From Methyloprofundus sp. (GTDB taxonomy: Bacteria; Pseudomonadota; Gammaproteobacteria; Methylococcales; Methylomonadaceae): a stretch of 5,992 bases of DNA. Positions 1-5,645 of the stretch are shown piece by piece; position 1 is the first letter of the stretch, and the number at the start of each line of letters is the position of its first letter. A model generated the notes under the pieces. It worked only from the letters and a program-made list of their open reading frames with translations, was not told the DNA's origin and ran no database searches. The DNA lies in contig DAOVWV010000115.1 of NCBI GenBank assembly GCA_030636485.1, positions 1 through 5,992 on the forward strand, given 5' to 3'. The translations under genes were made by a program, and so were the position numbers.

Positions 1-845
1 GAAGCCGCTGAAGTATTGCCATGTTTATCAACCGTCACAACAACATGGTCGGGATTTAAGCCAAGTTTTTTTCCTGTGGCTTTAATAATACGAACATTTG
101 CCTGATGCGGCACTAGCCAGTCTATATCTGTTTTCTGCATATTATTGGCAGCCAATGTTTCGTCGACAATACGGCCTAGCGTATTGACAGCCACTTTAAA
201 GACCTCATTGCCTTTCATCGAAATATAACCCGTTGTATTATCCTCGCCTAAGGCTTGCGGATTGGGGCAGTTAAGCAAATCTTCAAAGCGGCCATCCGAA
301 TGAATATGTGTAGACAGAATTCCTGCTTCATCAGCCCCCTGCAATAAAACGGCACCGGCACCATCACCGAATAAAATGCAGGTTCCACGGTCAGTCCAAT
401 CCACTATGCGTGAACAAATTTCCGCTCCAACCACCAGAACTGTTTTCGCTGCACCTGATTTGATATATTGATTCGCCATATCCAGACCAAAAATAGAGCC
501 CGAACAGGCTGCCTGTATATCAAACGCAACGCAGTCTTTAATGCCCAGTTTATGCTGTAGCATACAGCCGGTACTCGGATAAATATTATCCGGAGTTCCG
601 GTAGCAACAATAATCAAGTCAATGTCTTTGGCATCAATCCCCGCCATTTCTATCGCTTGCCTGGCAGCAATGTCTGCCATGCTGGAAGCCGTCTCGTCTT
701 TCCCGGCAATACGTCGGTTTTTTATCCCGGTACGCTCAAAAATCCAGCTATCGGAGGTGTCGACTGTCTGCGAAATATCATCATTGGTTCTGATTTCAGC
801 CGGCAGATATCCGCCCGTACCAATTACTTTTGCATACGCTGTCAT
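1..845 (-). CDS. fabH: Beta-ketoacyl-ACP synthase III (KAS III), C-terminus cut by window edge
   Basis: FabH condenses acetyl-CoA with malonyl-ACP to give acetoacetyl-ACP, the first committed step of type II fatty acid synthesis in the cytoplasm. I translated the frame by hand: 281 codons are open from ATG at 845 to the left edge, with no stop. The usual length is about 317 residues, so roughly 35 C-terminal residues are missing. The thiolase-fold catalytic triad is visible: Cys114 in AACSGS, His247 in PHQAN and Asn277 in HGNTSAA. Other family landmarks are the N-terminal GTGGYLP (9-15), SDSWIFERTGI (31-41) and the glycine-rich FGDGAGAV (159-166). The start codon overlaps the plsX stop (ATGA) and is preceded by a good Shine-Dalgarno, AGGAGAG at 853-859, seven bases away inside the end of plsX. 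This implies one transcript and translational coupling. fabD, fabG and acpP would be expected beyond the left edge by analogy with E. coli; they are not seen here. Confidence 0.97.
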   Translation of the reverse strand, partial: MTAYAKVIGTGGYLPAEIRTNDDISQTVDTSDSWIFERTGIKNRRIAGKDETASSMADIAARQAIEMAGIDAKDIDLIIVATGTPDNIYPSTGCMLQHKLGIKDCVAFDIQAACSGSIFGLDMANQYIKSGAAKTVLVVGAEICSRIVDWTDRGTCILFGDGAGAVLLQGADEAGILSTHIHSDGRFEDLLNCPNPQALGEDNTTGYISMKGNEVFKVAVNTLGRIVDETLAANNMQKTDIDWLVPHQANVRIIKATGKKLGLNPDHVVVTVDKHGNTSAA

Positions 846-1870
846 GTGTTTTCTCTCCTGCTTAAAGCGAGCTCAACCTGTTCGCTGATTTTTTGGATCA
901 CATTCTTTTCCACTTCAACTTCGGCGACATGAATTGCTGTCTTAAACGCCAAAGCATCTGCGCCGCCATGACTTTTTATGACCAAGCCTTTTAAGCCCAA
1001 AAAGCTGGCACCATTATGTAATCTGGGGTCAATACGGTTTTTTATAGCCGTTAAAACCGGGTAGGAAATCAGAGCGGCCAATTTAGTCAGTGGGTTCTTG
1101 GAAAATGATTCTTTCATCACGGAAGTAATCATTTTTGCCGCGCCTTCTATGGATTTCAGCGCAACATTACCTACAAAGCCATCACAGACGATTAAATCAA
1201 CCTTTTCATCCCCTGCATTCAGCGAGTTGCCTTCCACATAGCCGATATAATTTAACTCAGAATTTTCCAGTAATTTAGCTGCAGATTTAACCTGCTCATT
1301 ACCCTTGGTATCTTCTTCGCCAATATTGAGCAAGCCTACTTTAGGTTCGCTAATGTTTTCCAGTGCCTTGACAACTTCGGCTCCCATCACTGCAAACTGA
1401 AACAGGTTTTCAGCAGAACTATCAACATTCGCACCTAAATCCAGCACATGGGTATGGCCAAAAATAGACGGCATAGAAGACATAATGGCTGGCCGATCAA
1501 TCCCCGGAATCATTTTCAAGACAAATCGGGCCGTTGCCATAAGCGCCCCGGTATTACCCGCACTCACACAGGCATCCGCCCGCCCTTCACGCACTAGATT
1601 AATTGCCACGCGCATGGAAGAGTCTTTTTTGTTTTTCAGTGCTTTGGCTGGTGACTCATCCATCGCAACACACTGCGAAGCATGCTGAATGGATAAGCGC
1701 CCTGAAAATTCAACTAAAGCCTGCTCAAGTCTCGGCGCTAACACTTGCTCGTCCCCGACCAGAATCAGCTCTAATGCAGGATTATTTCGTAAGCAATCCA
1801 GTGAAGCAGGAATGGTTGAGTCAGGGCCATGATCACCGCCCATGGCATCAATTGAAATGATTAAACTCAC
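842..1870 (-). CDS. plsX: Phosphate acyltransferase PlsX (acyl-ACP:phosphate acyltransferase)
   Basis: PlsX makes acyl-phosphate from acyl-ACP and inorganic phosphate. PlsY then uses acyl-phosphate to acylate glycerol-3-phosphate, so PlsX links fatty acid synthesis to phospholipid synthesis as a peripheral membrane enzyme. The 342-residue product is slightly shorter than E. coli PlsX (about 356). It carries the family motifs in order: IDAMGGDHGP (7-16), SAGNTGAL (103-110), DLGANVD (144-150), NIGEE (182-186), CDGFVGNV (229-236), NGASFLGL (286-293) and VIKSHGGAD (297-305). The start codon is GTG, chosen because it places the conserved DAMGGD at the usual distance from the N-terminus and has a GGGAG Shine-Dalgarno at 1880-1884, nine bases upstream. 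The stop overlaps the fabH start (ATGA). A terminator and a candidate promoter lie between it and rpmF, so it can probably be transcribed independently of rpmF as well as by read-through. Confidence 0.97.
   Translation of the reverse strand: MSLIISIDAMGGDHGPDSTIPASLDCLRNNPALELILVGDEQVLAPRLEQALVEFSGRLSIQHASQCVAMDESPAKALKNKKDSSMRVAINLVREGRADACVSAGNTGALMATARFVLKMIPGIDRPAIMSSMPSIFGHTHVLDLGANVDSSAENLFQFAVMGAEVVKALENISEPKVGLLNIGEEDTKGNEQVKSAAKLLENSELNYIGYVEGNSLNAGDEKVDLIVCDGFVGNVALKSIEGAAKMITSVMKESFSKNPLTKLAALISYPVLTAIKNRIDPRLHNGASFLGLKGLVIKSHGGADALAFKTAIHVAEVEVEKNVIQKISEQVELALSRRENT
853..859 (-). promoter_or_regulatory. Ribosome binding site of fabH
   Basis: AGGAGAG on the minus strand ends seven bases before the fabH ATG. 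It lies inside the last codons of plsX, supporting the chosen fabH start and coupled translation. Confidence 0.8.
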
Positions 1871-1879
1871 GTAAAAAAA

Positions 1880-1884
1880 CTCCC
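1880..1884 (-). promoter_or_regulatory. Ribosome binding site of plsX
   Basis: GGGAG on the minus strand, nine bases before a GTG codon. It decides for the GTG at 1870 as the plsX start; there is no in-frame ATG nearby before the conserved DAMGGD motif. Confidence 0.7.
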
Positions 1885-1911
1885 GAAGTTCTTAGGTAAT
1901 TTCTGTCAAAT

Positions 1912-1920
1912 AATATATCA
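1912..1920 (-). promoter_or_regulatory. Candidate extended -10 promoter for plsX-fabH
   Basis: Minus strand TGATATATT reads as an extended -10 element: TG, one base, then TATATT, five of six matches to TATAAT. It lies just downstream of the rpmF terminator. Transcription would start near 1905 and give a leader of about 35 bases containing the plsX Shine-Dalgarno. No good -35 sits 16-18 bases upstream, where the terminator arm and T-run lie; an extended -10 can work without one. A TTGACA at 1904-1909 has no matching -10 at the right distance and is probably not used. Placement is by eye, with no experimental support. Confidence 0.4.
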
Positions 1921-1927
1921 GCTTAAT

Positions 1928-1956
1928 AAAAAAAGCCGGACATAAAGCCCGGCTTT
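1928..1956 (-). terminator. Rho-independent terminator after rpmF
   Basis: On the minus strand an 8-bp perfect stem, AAAGCCGG pairing with CCGGCTTT (arms 1949-1956 and 1932-1939), encloses a 9-base loop and runs into seven Ts (1928-1934). It lies about 50 bases past the rpmF stop, which suits termination of the yceD-rpmF transcript. There is no gene on the plus strand for it to serve. Such terminators can leak, so some transcripts may continue into plsX. Confidence 0.88.
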
Positions 1957-1968
1957 CAAAACTGATTA

Positions 1969-1985
1969 AGCTATCGTTGTACAGT
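1969..1985 (-). repeat. 17-bp near-repeat, copy after rpmF
   Basis: The minus strand reads ACTGTACAACGATAGCT, matching 16 of 17 bases of the plus-strand sequence at 2709-2725. The two copies are therefore inverted and bracket yceD-rpmF. This copy overlaps one arm of the 7-bp inverted repeat at 1977-1995. Confidence 0.5.
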
Positions 1986-1995
1986 GTATGTACAA
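1977..1995. repeat. 7-bp perfect inverted repeat between rpmF and its terminator
   Basis: TTGTACA and TGTACAA face each other across the 5-base spacer GTGTA. It begins 11 bases past the rpmF stop and precedes the terminator. In the rpmF transcript it would form a short 7-bp hairpin. As DNA it resembles a dyad operator with half-sites TGTACA, themselves palindromic. I cannot assign it to a known regulator. Confidence 0.5.
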
Positions 1996-2006
1996 ACACG
2001 CATAAT

Positions 2007-2186
2007 TTAGTCTTCTTCAGTCACAACAATCTGGCGACCTTTAAAATAACCGTCAGGCGTAACATGATGACGCAAATGTACTTCACCTGTTGTAGGGTCT
2101 TGCGACAATGTCTTACTTGTTAATGAATCGTGCGAACGACGTTGTCCACGTCGAGAGCGGGTTACTTTACTTTTTTGTACGGCCAT
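2007..2186 (-). CDS. rpmF: 50S ribosomal protein L32
   Basis: L32 is a small basic protein of the large ribosomal subunit. The 59-residue translation starts [20 protein letters not shown] and contains the family core: [12 protein letters not shown] (9-20), [10 protein letters not shown] (32-41) and DGYFKGR (45-51). It has no cysteines, so it is the zinc-free form, as in E. coli. The C-terminus is slightly extended and acidic (VTEED). The start overlaps the yceD stop by one base (TAATG), and a GGAG Shine-Dalgarno lies at 2194-2197 inside yceD, seven bases upstream. yceD-rpmF is the standard arrangement in gammaproteobacteria. A terminator follows about 50 bases after the stop. Confidence 0.97.
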   Translation of the reverse strand: MAVQKSKVTRSRRGQRRSHDSLTSKTLSQDPTTGEVHLRHHVTPDGYFKGRQIVVTEED

Positions 2187-2707
2187 TATTGGTCTCCAGT
2201 ATTTTTAAGTGTCTCTAAAACAGCAAATGGGTTGTCAGGTTTCTGTTCTATTTCTAGGGGTTCAGCCAGCTTTACAGCGGGTTCGTATTGTAAGCATTTA
2301 TGCCCATGTCTAGGGTAATCGGGTAAAGAGATAAGTACTTCATCTTCAATAATACCTGGCAATGACATTTTATTATCTGATACCATCATCGGTTCAAATT
2401 CTTCAGTCAAACGATCAGCCTGCTCAATTGTCTGCACCATGCCTATCTTCACAGGTTTATCCACCACCCATGCGAGTGCTTGCATACAACTTTGACATGT
2501 TAAATTTAAATGGCCTTCAATACGCCCTTCTATAACAGGAACTTTCCCCTCTTTATAGAACTGCAAATCAACGTTTAACTCCCCTTTGTCATCAAAAAGG
2601 AAACCAGCAAGGCGGTCTAAACGCTGCATACTAAGCCGCCCTCGTAGGTGACTACGCCGCTCAGCAAATACAACAGGATCTATAAGTTCAGGTAATTGAT
2701 CTAACAT
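2186..2707 (-). CDS. yceD: YceD, DUF177 family (23S rRNA accumulation protein)
   Basis: YceD proteins are small cytoplasmic proteins linked to accumulation of 23S rRNA and almost always encoded next to rpmF; the biochemical role is unsettled. I start the gene at the ATG at 2707, giving 173 residues, the same length as E. coli YceD, with the expected opening [12 protein letters not shown] (7-18). The frame continues open upstream to an ATG at 2770, but that would add 21 non-conserved residues, span the promoter and overlap the maf start. Visible features are the CxxC pair C71/C74 in LTCQSCMQ, a third cysteine C138 in HGHKC, the EDEVLISLP segment (121-129) and the diagnostic C-terminal [10 protein letters not shown] (159-168). 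No Shine-Dalgarno precedes the start; the promoter placement implies a transcript with almost no leader. The stop overlaps the rpmF start. Confidence 0.93.
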   Translation of the reverse strand: MLDQLPELIDPVVFAERRSHLRGRLSMQRLDRLAGFLFDDKGELNVDLQFYKEGKVPVIEGRIEGHLNLTCQSCMQALAWVVDKPVKIGMVQTIEQADRLTEEFEPMMVSDNKMSLPGIIEDEVLISLPDYPRHGHKCLQYEPAVKLAEPLEIEQKPDNPFAVLETLKNTGDQ

Positions 2708-2730
2708 AACTGTACAATGATAGCTGTAAT
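2701..2730 (+). promoter_or_regulatory. Candidate promoter of maf
   Basis: Plus strand CTAACA (2701-2706, four of six to TTGACA), 18-base spacer, then TGTAAT (2725-2730, five of six to TATAAT). Transcription would begin near 2737, about 20 bases before the maf start. It overlaps the yceD promoter and start codon on the other strand, so the two directions may compete. The match is modest. Confidence 0.35.
2709..2725 (+). repeat. 17-bp near-repeat, copy at the yceD start
   Basis: The plus strand reads ACTGTACAATGATAGCT, differing by one base from the minus-strand copy at 1969-1985. It covers the -10 and predicted transcription start of yceD and the core of the candidate maf promoter, where a bound protein would affect both directions. 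Confidence 0.5.
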
Positions 2731-2746
2731 GACAACACTCTGTCAA
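2717..2746 (-). promoter_or_regulatory. Candidate sigma-70 promoter of yceD-rpmF
   Basis: Minus strand TTGACA (2741-2746, perfect -35), 18-base spacer, then TATCAT (2717-2722, four of six to TATAAT). The predicted transcription start near 2710 is only about three bases before the yceD ATG. This supports the short yceD start and suggests leaderless or near-leaderless translation, consistent with the missing Shine-Dalgarno. Confidence 0.55.
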
Positions 2747-2756
2747 ATTAATTATT

Positions 2757-3359
2757 ATGCAAACCAACAACCTAGTTTTGGCATCAAGCTCTCCCTACCG
2801 TAAACAGCTGTTACAGAAGCTACACTTGGATTTTATCACCGCCACCCCGGATATAGATGAAAGTCAGCATTCTGGCGAGCCTCCCGCTCAAATGGCCTTA
2901 CGTTTAGCTAAAGAAAAGGCCAGAGCATTGAAAGCGGCCTATCCGCAACATTTTATCATTGCCTCCGATCAGGTTGCCATGCTAAACCAGACACAACTGA
3001 AAAAACCTGGCGACAAAAACAATGCATTTAACCAGCTACAACAGTGCTCGGCTAAAGTGGTAAAATTTTATACCAGTGTCTGCATCCTTGACAGCTCAAC
3101 GGGTGAGCTTAAAAGCGCACTTGATATATGCAGCGTTTACTTTAAAAAACTGAGCAAGCAGAAAATCATAAATTATATTGATCTGGAGCAACCCTATCAT
3201 TGCGCTGGCAGCTTTAAATCAGAAGGTTTAGGCATTGCATTATTTGAGCGTATTGAGGGCGATGACCCAAATGCACTGGTTGGGCTTCCGCTTATAAAGC
3301 TTATAAGCTTGCTGGATGCATTTAATATCGACGTATTAGCAAAAGGGGAGGCGCAATGA
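2757..3359 (+). CDS. yceF: Maf-family nucleotide pyrophosphatase, YceF type (7-methyl-GTP pyrophosphatase)
   Basis: Maf proteins hydrolyse non-canonical or modified nucleoside triphosphates to the monophosphate and pyrophosphate in the cytoplasm; the YceF subgroup prefers m7GTP. The 200-residue product has the family signature in order: LVLASSSPYRKQLL (6-19), the phosphate-binding N-terminus; DIDES (32-36); LRLAKEKA (48-55); IIASDQV (67-73) with probable catalytic base D71; CAGSFKSEGLGI (149-160); and GDDPNALVGLPL (168-179). CAGSFKSEG, rather than the house-cleaning form with a tyrosine, matches the E. coli YceF subgroup. E. coli YceF is about 194 residues. It is divergent from yceD across 49 bp, as in E. 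coli. No clear Shine-Dalgarno precedes the ATG; the start is set by the conserved LVLASSSP motif. The stop codon overlaps an ATG (ATGA) that carries a strong Shine-Dalgarno. Confidence 0.95.
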   Translation: MQTNNLVLASSSPYRKQLLQKLHLDFITATPDIDESQHSGEPPAQMALRLAKEKARALKAAYPQHFIIASDQVAMLNQTQLKKPGDKNNAFNQLQQCSAKVVKFYTSVCILDSSTGELKSALDICSVYFKKLSKQKIINYIDLEQPYHCAGSFKSEGLGIALFERIEGDDPNALVGLPLIKLISLLDAFNIDVLAKGEAQ

Positions 3360-3382
3360 AAAAATATAATCATGCAAAATAA
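3345..3382 (+). other. Strong ribosome binding site and 8-codon mini-frame at the maf stop
   Basis: GGGGAGG at 3345-3351 is the best Shine-Dalgarno on the plus strand. It sits four bases before an ATG at 3356 that overlaps the maf stop (ATGA). The frame it opens encodes only MKKYNHAK before TAA at 3380-3382. Such a signal normally marks the coupled start of the next gene. A mini-frame this short could be a leader peptide, but there is no attenuator hairpin after it. I favour a leftover start of a gene that has been lost. Confidence 0.4.
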
Positions 3383-3485
3383 TACCAGACCCACAGCAAA
3401 TAGATATAATTGGACATTGACAGCCGCTAGCAAAGCGCAACGGCGACCGCAAAGTATATCTGCAAGTGAAGCCATAATTTTGTAA
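3372..3485 (+). CDS. Possible small ORF of 37 residues between maf and trmL
   Basis: The ATG at 3372 overlaps the end of the 8-codon mini-frame and opens a 37-codon frame ending in TAA at 3483-3485. The start of the product is MQNNTRPTANRYNWTL; it is polar and basic, with a QRR motif at 23-25, and I recognise no domain. It lies in the same phase as maf, directly past the maf stop, and has no Shine-Dalgarno of its own. It may be chance, a short translated peptide fed by the upstream mini-frame, or the eroded N-terminus of a gene formerly downstream of maf. The remaining bases up to trmL hold no terminator. A perfect TATAAT at 3405-3410 has no -35 partner. Confidence 0.2.
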   Translation: MQNNTRPTANRYNWTLTAASKAQRRPQSISASEAIIL

Positions 3486-3512
3486 TATCGACCTTAAAAA
3501 AGACTTAAAAAT

Positions 3513-3977
3513 ATGTTTAACATTGTTCTCTATGAACCAAAGATACCGCAAAACACAGGTAATATTATTCGCCTGATTGCAAATAATGGCTGCCACCTGC
3601 ACTTAATCGAGCCGCTGGGATTTGACCTGGCAGAAAAGAACCTGCGCCGCTCCGGGCTCGACTACCTTGATCTAGCCAACATTAGCAAACACCCGGATTA
3701 TGAGAGCTTTTTAAAGTCCATGCCCGGACATAGAGTATTCGCACTCACAACAAAAGGGACGCATGCCTATACTGAAGTTGAATATCAACCAGGCGATATT
3801 TTATTATTTGGCTCTGAAACGGCCGGGCTATCAGAAAAGGTTCAGCAAGCCATTCCCGCAAGCAATCAGTTAAGAATCCCCATGCAAGCAAATAATCGCA
3901 GCATGAATTTATCCAACACTGTCGCTATTGTGAGTTATGAAGCCTGGAGACAACAGGGTTTTCCTGGCGGTAGCTAA
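3513..3977 (+). CDS. trmL: tRNA (cytidine(34)-2'-O)-methyltransferase TrmL
   Basis: TrmL (formerly YibK) is a SAM-dependent SPOUT methyltransferase that methylates the 2'-O of the wobble nucleotide C34 or cmnm5U34 in the tRNA-Leu isoacceptors. The 154-residue product is the normal single-domain length (E. coli 157). It shows all SPOUT landmarks of the family: [14 protein letters not shown] (8-21); [11 protein letters not shown] (44-54); LFGSETAGL (98-106), first part of the trefoil-knot SAM site; RIPM (121-124); [19 protein letters not shown] (129-147), the knot and C-terminal helix. The start is fixed by alignment to FNIVLYEP at the N-terminus. No Shine-Dalgarno is evident. It follows maf on the same strand after 153 bp with no terminator between them, so co-transcription is possible. 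Confidence 0.96.
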   Translation: MFNIVLYEPKIPQNTGNIIRLIANNGCHLHLIEPLGFDLAEKNLRRSGLDYLDLANISKHPDYESFLKSMPGHRVFALTTKGTHAYTEVEYQPGDILLFGSETAGLSEKVQQAIPASNQLRIPMQANNRSMNLSNTVAIVSYEAWRQQGFPGGS

Positions 3978-3999
3978 TCTACGCGTTAAACTTAAAAAC

Positions 4000-4028
4000 T
4001 TAATCCTTTCATAAAATCATTAGATAAT
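4000..4028 (+). promoter_or_regulatory. Weak candidate promoter for rnfDGE
   Basis: TTAATC (4000-4005, three of six) with a 17-base spacer to GATAAT (4023-4028, five of six) lies in the 91-bp gap between trmL and rnfD and would start transcription near 4035. The gap is AT-rich and holds no terminator hairpin that I can find, so read-through from trmL is equally possible. The motif could be chance in AT-rich DNA. Confidence 0.25.
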
Positions 4029-4068
4029 AGCGTTCAACTGATGTTTTTAAGCTCTTACATTTCACTTT

Positions 4069-5064
4069 ATGCAATTTTCCACCAGCTGCTCACCCTTCAT
4101 CCCCGCAAGCAATAGCATCAACCATGTGATGCGCCATGTATTGTATGCCTTGATACCTGCCATAGTGGCAATGTTCTATTTGTTTGGCTACAGCGTTTTA
4201 ATACAATTACTCATCGCATGCAGCACTGCACTGCTAACCGAGGCAGCCTGCCTTGGCTTAAGAAAACGTGCGATTAAAGTGCATTTGCTTGATTTAAGCG
4301 CCCTCCTTAGCGGTGTATTATTGGCACTTGCCATTCCGGCTATCGCGCCTTGGTGGATTAATGTGAGCGGCGTATTGTTTGCCATTATTATCGGCAAGCA
4401 TGTTTATGGAGGGCTAGGCTATAACCCCTTTAATCCTGCGATGGTGGGCTATGTCTTTTTATTGATTTCCTTTCCACTGCAAATGACCAGCTGGCAAAAC
4501 CCGCAGTTTTTTTTATCATTAACGGATGCGTTTAATATGATTCTTGCAGAACAGGCCGCCATTGATGGCGTGAGTGCTGCAACGGCTTTGGATAGCGTTA
4601 AAACGCAGCTTAGCTCAGGGCTGACACTCCCTGAAATAAACGCACTTCCCCAATGGACAGAGCTAAGATTTGTTGCAATGGGGTATTTGATCGGTGGGCT
4701 TTGGCTGTTATATCAAAAAGTCATTAGCTGGCATATCCCCACCGCCCTCATACTCGGCCTATGTTTACCGGCAACACTCGGTAAGCTGATTGATGCCAGT
4801 CAATTTAGCCCTGCTTTATTTCACTTAATGTCTGGCGCAACACTGTGTGCCGCCTTTTTTATTGCCACCGACCCCGTTTCTGCGGCAACCAGCCATAAAG
4901 CGCGTTTAATTTATGCGGCTATGATCGGTTGCCTGATTTATATTATCCGCACCTGGGGCGCTTATCCTGATGGCGTTGCTTTTGCCATATTACTGGCTAA
5001 TCTTGCTGCCCCCAGTATTGATTATTACACGCGGCCTAAGGTGATCAAGGACACCACACTATGA
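4069..5064 (+). CDS. rnfD: Rnf/Rsx electron transport complex subunit D
   Basis: RnfD is an integral membrane subunit of the Rnf complex, which couples electron flow between ferredoxin and NAD(H) to ion movement; in E. coli the Rsx form keeps SoxR reduced. The 331-residue product is highly hydrophobic, with about nine or ten membrane segments. It contains GGLGYNPFNPAMVGY (114-128), LISFPLQMTSW (132-142), FFIATDPVSAATS (263-275) and GAYPDGVAFAILLANLAAP (297-315), all hallmark RnfD/NqrB sequences. DGVSAATALD (166-175) aligns with the covalent FMN attachment site; T172 is the expected flavinylated threonine, installed by ApbE. The start is chosen because MQFSTSCSPF matches the normal RnfD N-terminus; there is no Shine-Dalgarno. 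The stop overlaps the rnfG start (ATGA). The expected upstream partner rnfC is absent; trmL is there instead. Confidence 0.96.
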   Translation: MQFSTSCSPFIPASNSINHVMRHVLYALIPAIVAMFYLFGYSVLIQLLIACSTALLTEAACLGLRKRAIKVHLLDLSALLSGVLLALAIPAIAPWWINVSGVLFAIIIGKHVYGGLGYNPFNPAMVGYVFLLISFPLQMTSWQNPQFFLSLTDAFNMILAEQAAIDGVSAATALDSVKTQLSSGLTLPEINALPQWTELRFVAMGYLIGGLWLLYQKVISWHIPTALILGLCLPATLGKLIDASQFSPALFHLMSGATLCAAFFIATDPVSAATSHKARLIYAAMIGCLIYIIRTWGAYPDGVAFAILLANLAAPSIDYYTRPKVIKDTTL

Positions 5065-5645
5065 AACTCTCATCCCCTGTCACAGCCGCCATTCGAGTAG
5101 GCCTGTTTTCATTTATGATTGTTGCTTTAGTCAGCCTGGTTTACCATGCCAGTAAAGATAAAATCGCTGAAAATGAATACCTGGATTTGTTACACAGCCT
5201 TCAGGCTGTATTAAGCCCAGATAGTTATGACAATGACTTAGTGAATGATGTCATACTGCTGCAAACACAGACCATCTACCGCGCAAGAAAAGCGGGCAAG
5301 CCCATTGCCGCCATCATTCAAAGCACCACCCCGTATGGTTATAATGGGGATATTCAGTTACTGATTGCACTTGATATGCAGGGTAGAATCATCGGAGTGC
5401 GCGTTTTAAAGCATAAAGAAACCCCCGGTCTAGGCGATAAAATAGACTTAAAAAAATCTGACTGGATCTTAAATTTTGCGCAAAAATCCCTGGCAGATAA
5501 TGATTTATCATTATGGGCGGTTAAGCGTGATGGTGGTTTATTTGACCAGTTTACCGGTGCAACAATTACCCCGCGAGCCATTGTTAATGAAGTTAAAAAA
5601 ACAGCACTATTTTTTCAGCACAACCAGCAAGTGATTTTTAAATAA
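5061..5645 (+). CDS. rnfG: Rnf/Rsx electron transport complex subunit G (flavoprotein)
   Basis: RnfG carries a covalent FMN on the periplasmic side of the membrane and passes electrons within the Rnf complex. The 194-residue product has one N-terminal membrane anchor (about 9-30) followed by an FMN-binding domain. Visible motifs are PYGYNGDIQLLIALD (91-105), HKETPGLGDKI (118-128) and FDQFTGATITPRAIV (161-175). T168 in the TGAT sequence is the expected phosphoester-linked FMN site; T170 follows as in the usual S/T-G-A-T-x-T pattern. E. coli RsxG is about 206 residues, so the length is normal. Translation is probably coupled to rnfD by the ATGA overlap, helped by AAGGA at 5047-5051, nine bases upstream. 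The stop abuts the rnfE start with no gap. Confidence 0.96.
   Translation: MKLSSPVTAAIRVGLFSFMIVALVSLVYHASKDKIAENEYLDLLHSLQAVLSPDSYDNDLVNDVILLQTQTIYRARKAGKPIAAIIQSTTPYGYNGDIQLLIALDMQGRIIGVRVLKHKETPGLGDKIDLKKSDWILNFAQKSLADNDLSLWAVKRDGGLFDQFTGATITPRAIVNEVKKTALFFQHNQQVIFK

Noticed and set aside
166..175. Apparent deviation of the RnfD flavinylation motif (Ala for Gly before A-T; residue positions 166-175 of RnfD, DNA 4564-4593)
   Set aside because: The E. coli protein, as I recall it, also lacks Gly there and the surrounding residues align well, so this is normal family variation. The coordinates given are residue numbers.
622..932. Plus-strand frames opposite fabH/plsX
   Set aside because: They are antisense to well-conserved fabH and plsX coding sequence, with no ribosome binding site or recognisable product.
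1904..1909. TTGACA upstream of plsX as a -35 element
   Set aside because: At 16-18 bp downstream the sequence is the GGGAG ribosome binding site region with no -10 match, so it is unlikely to be a promoter on its own.
2186..2770. Longer YceD reading from ATG at 2770 (194 residues)
   Set aside because: The extra 21 N-terminal residues are not family-like, the span covers a good promoter, and it would overlap the maf start. The ATG at 2707 gives exactly the usual 173 residues.
3297..3310. Perfect 14-bp palindrome AAGCTTATAAGCTT inside maf
   Set aside because: It lies in conserved coding sequence for Leu-Ile-Lys-Leu-Ile-Ser and is explained by repeated Leu-Ile codons; no T-run or promoter accompanies it.
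3419..3445. Possible terminator hairpin between maf and trmL (GCCG...CGGC)
   Set aside because: The stem is only four base pairs, with mismatches inside, and no T-run follows.
3197..3475. 92-codon minus-strand frame with a hydrophobic N-terminal half, facing maf
   Set aside because: It has no ribosome binding site, and more than half is antisense to the conserved C-terminus of Maf, whose coding constraint explains the open frame.
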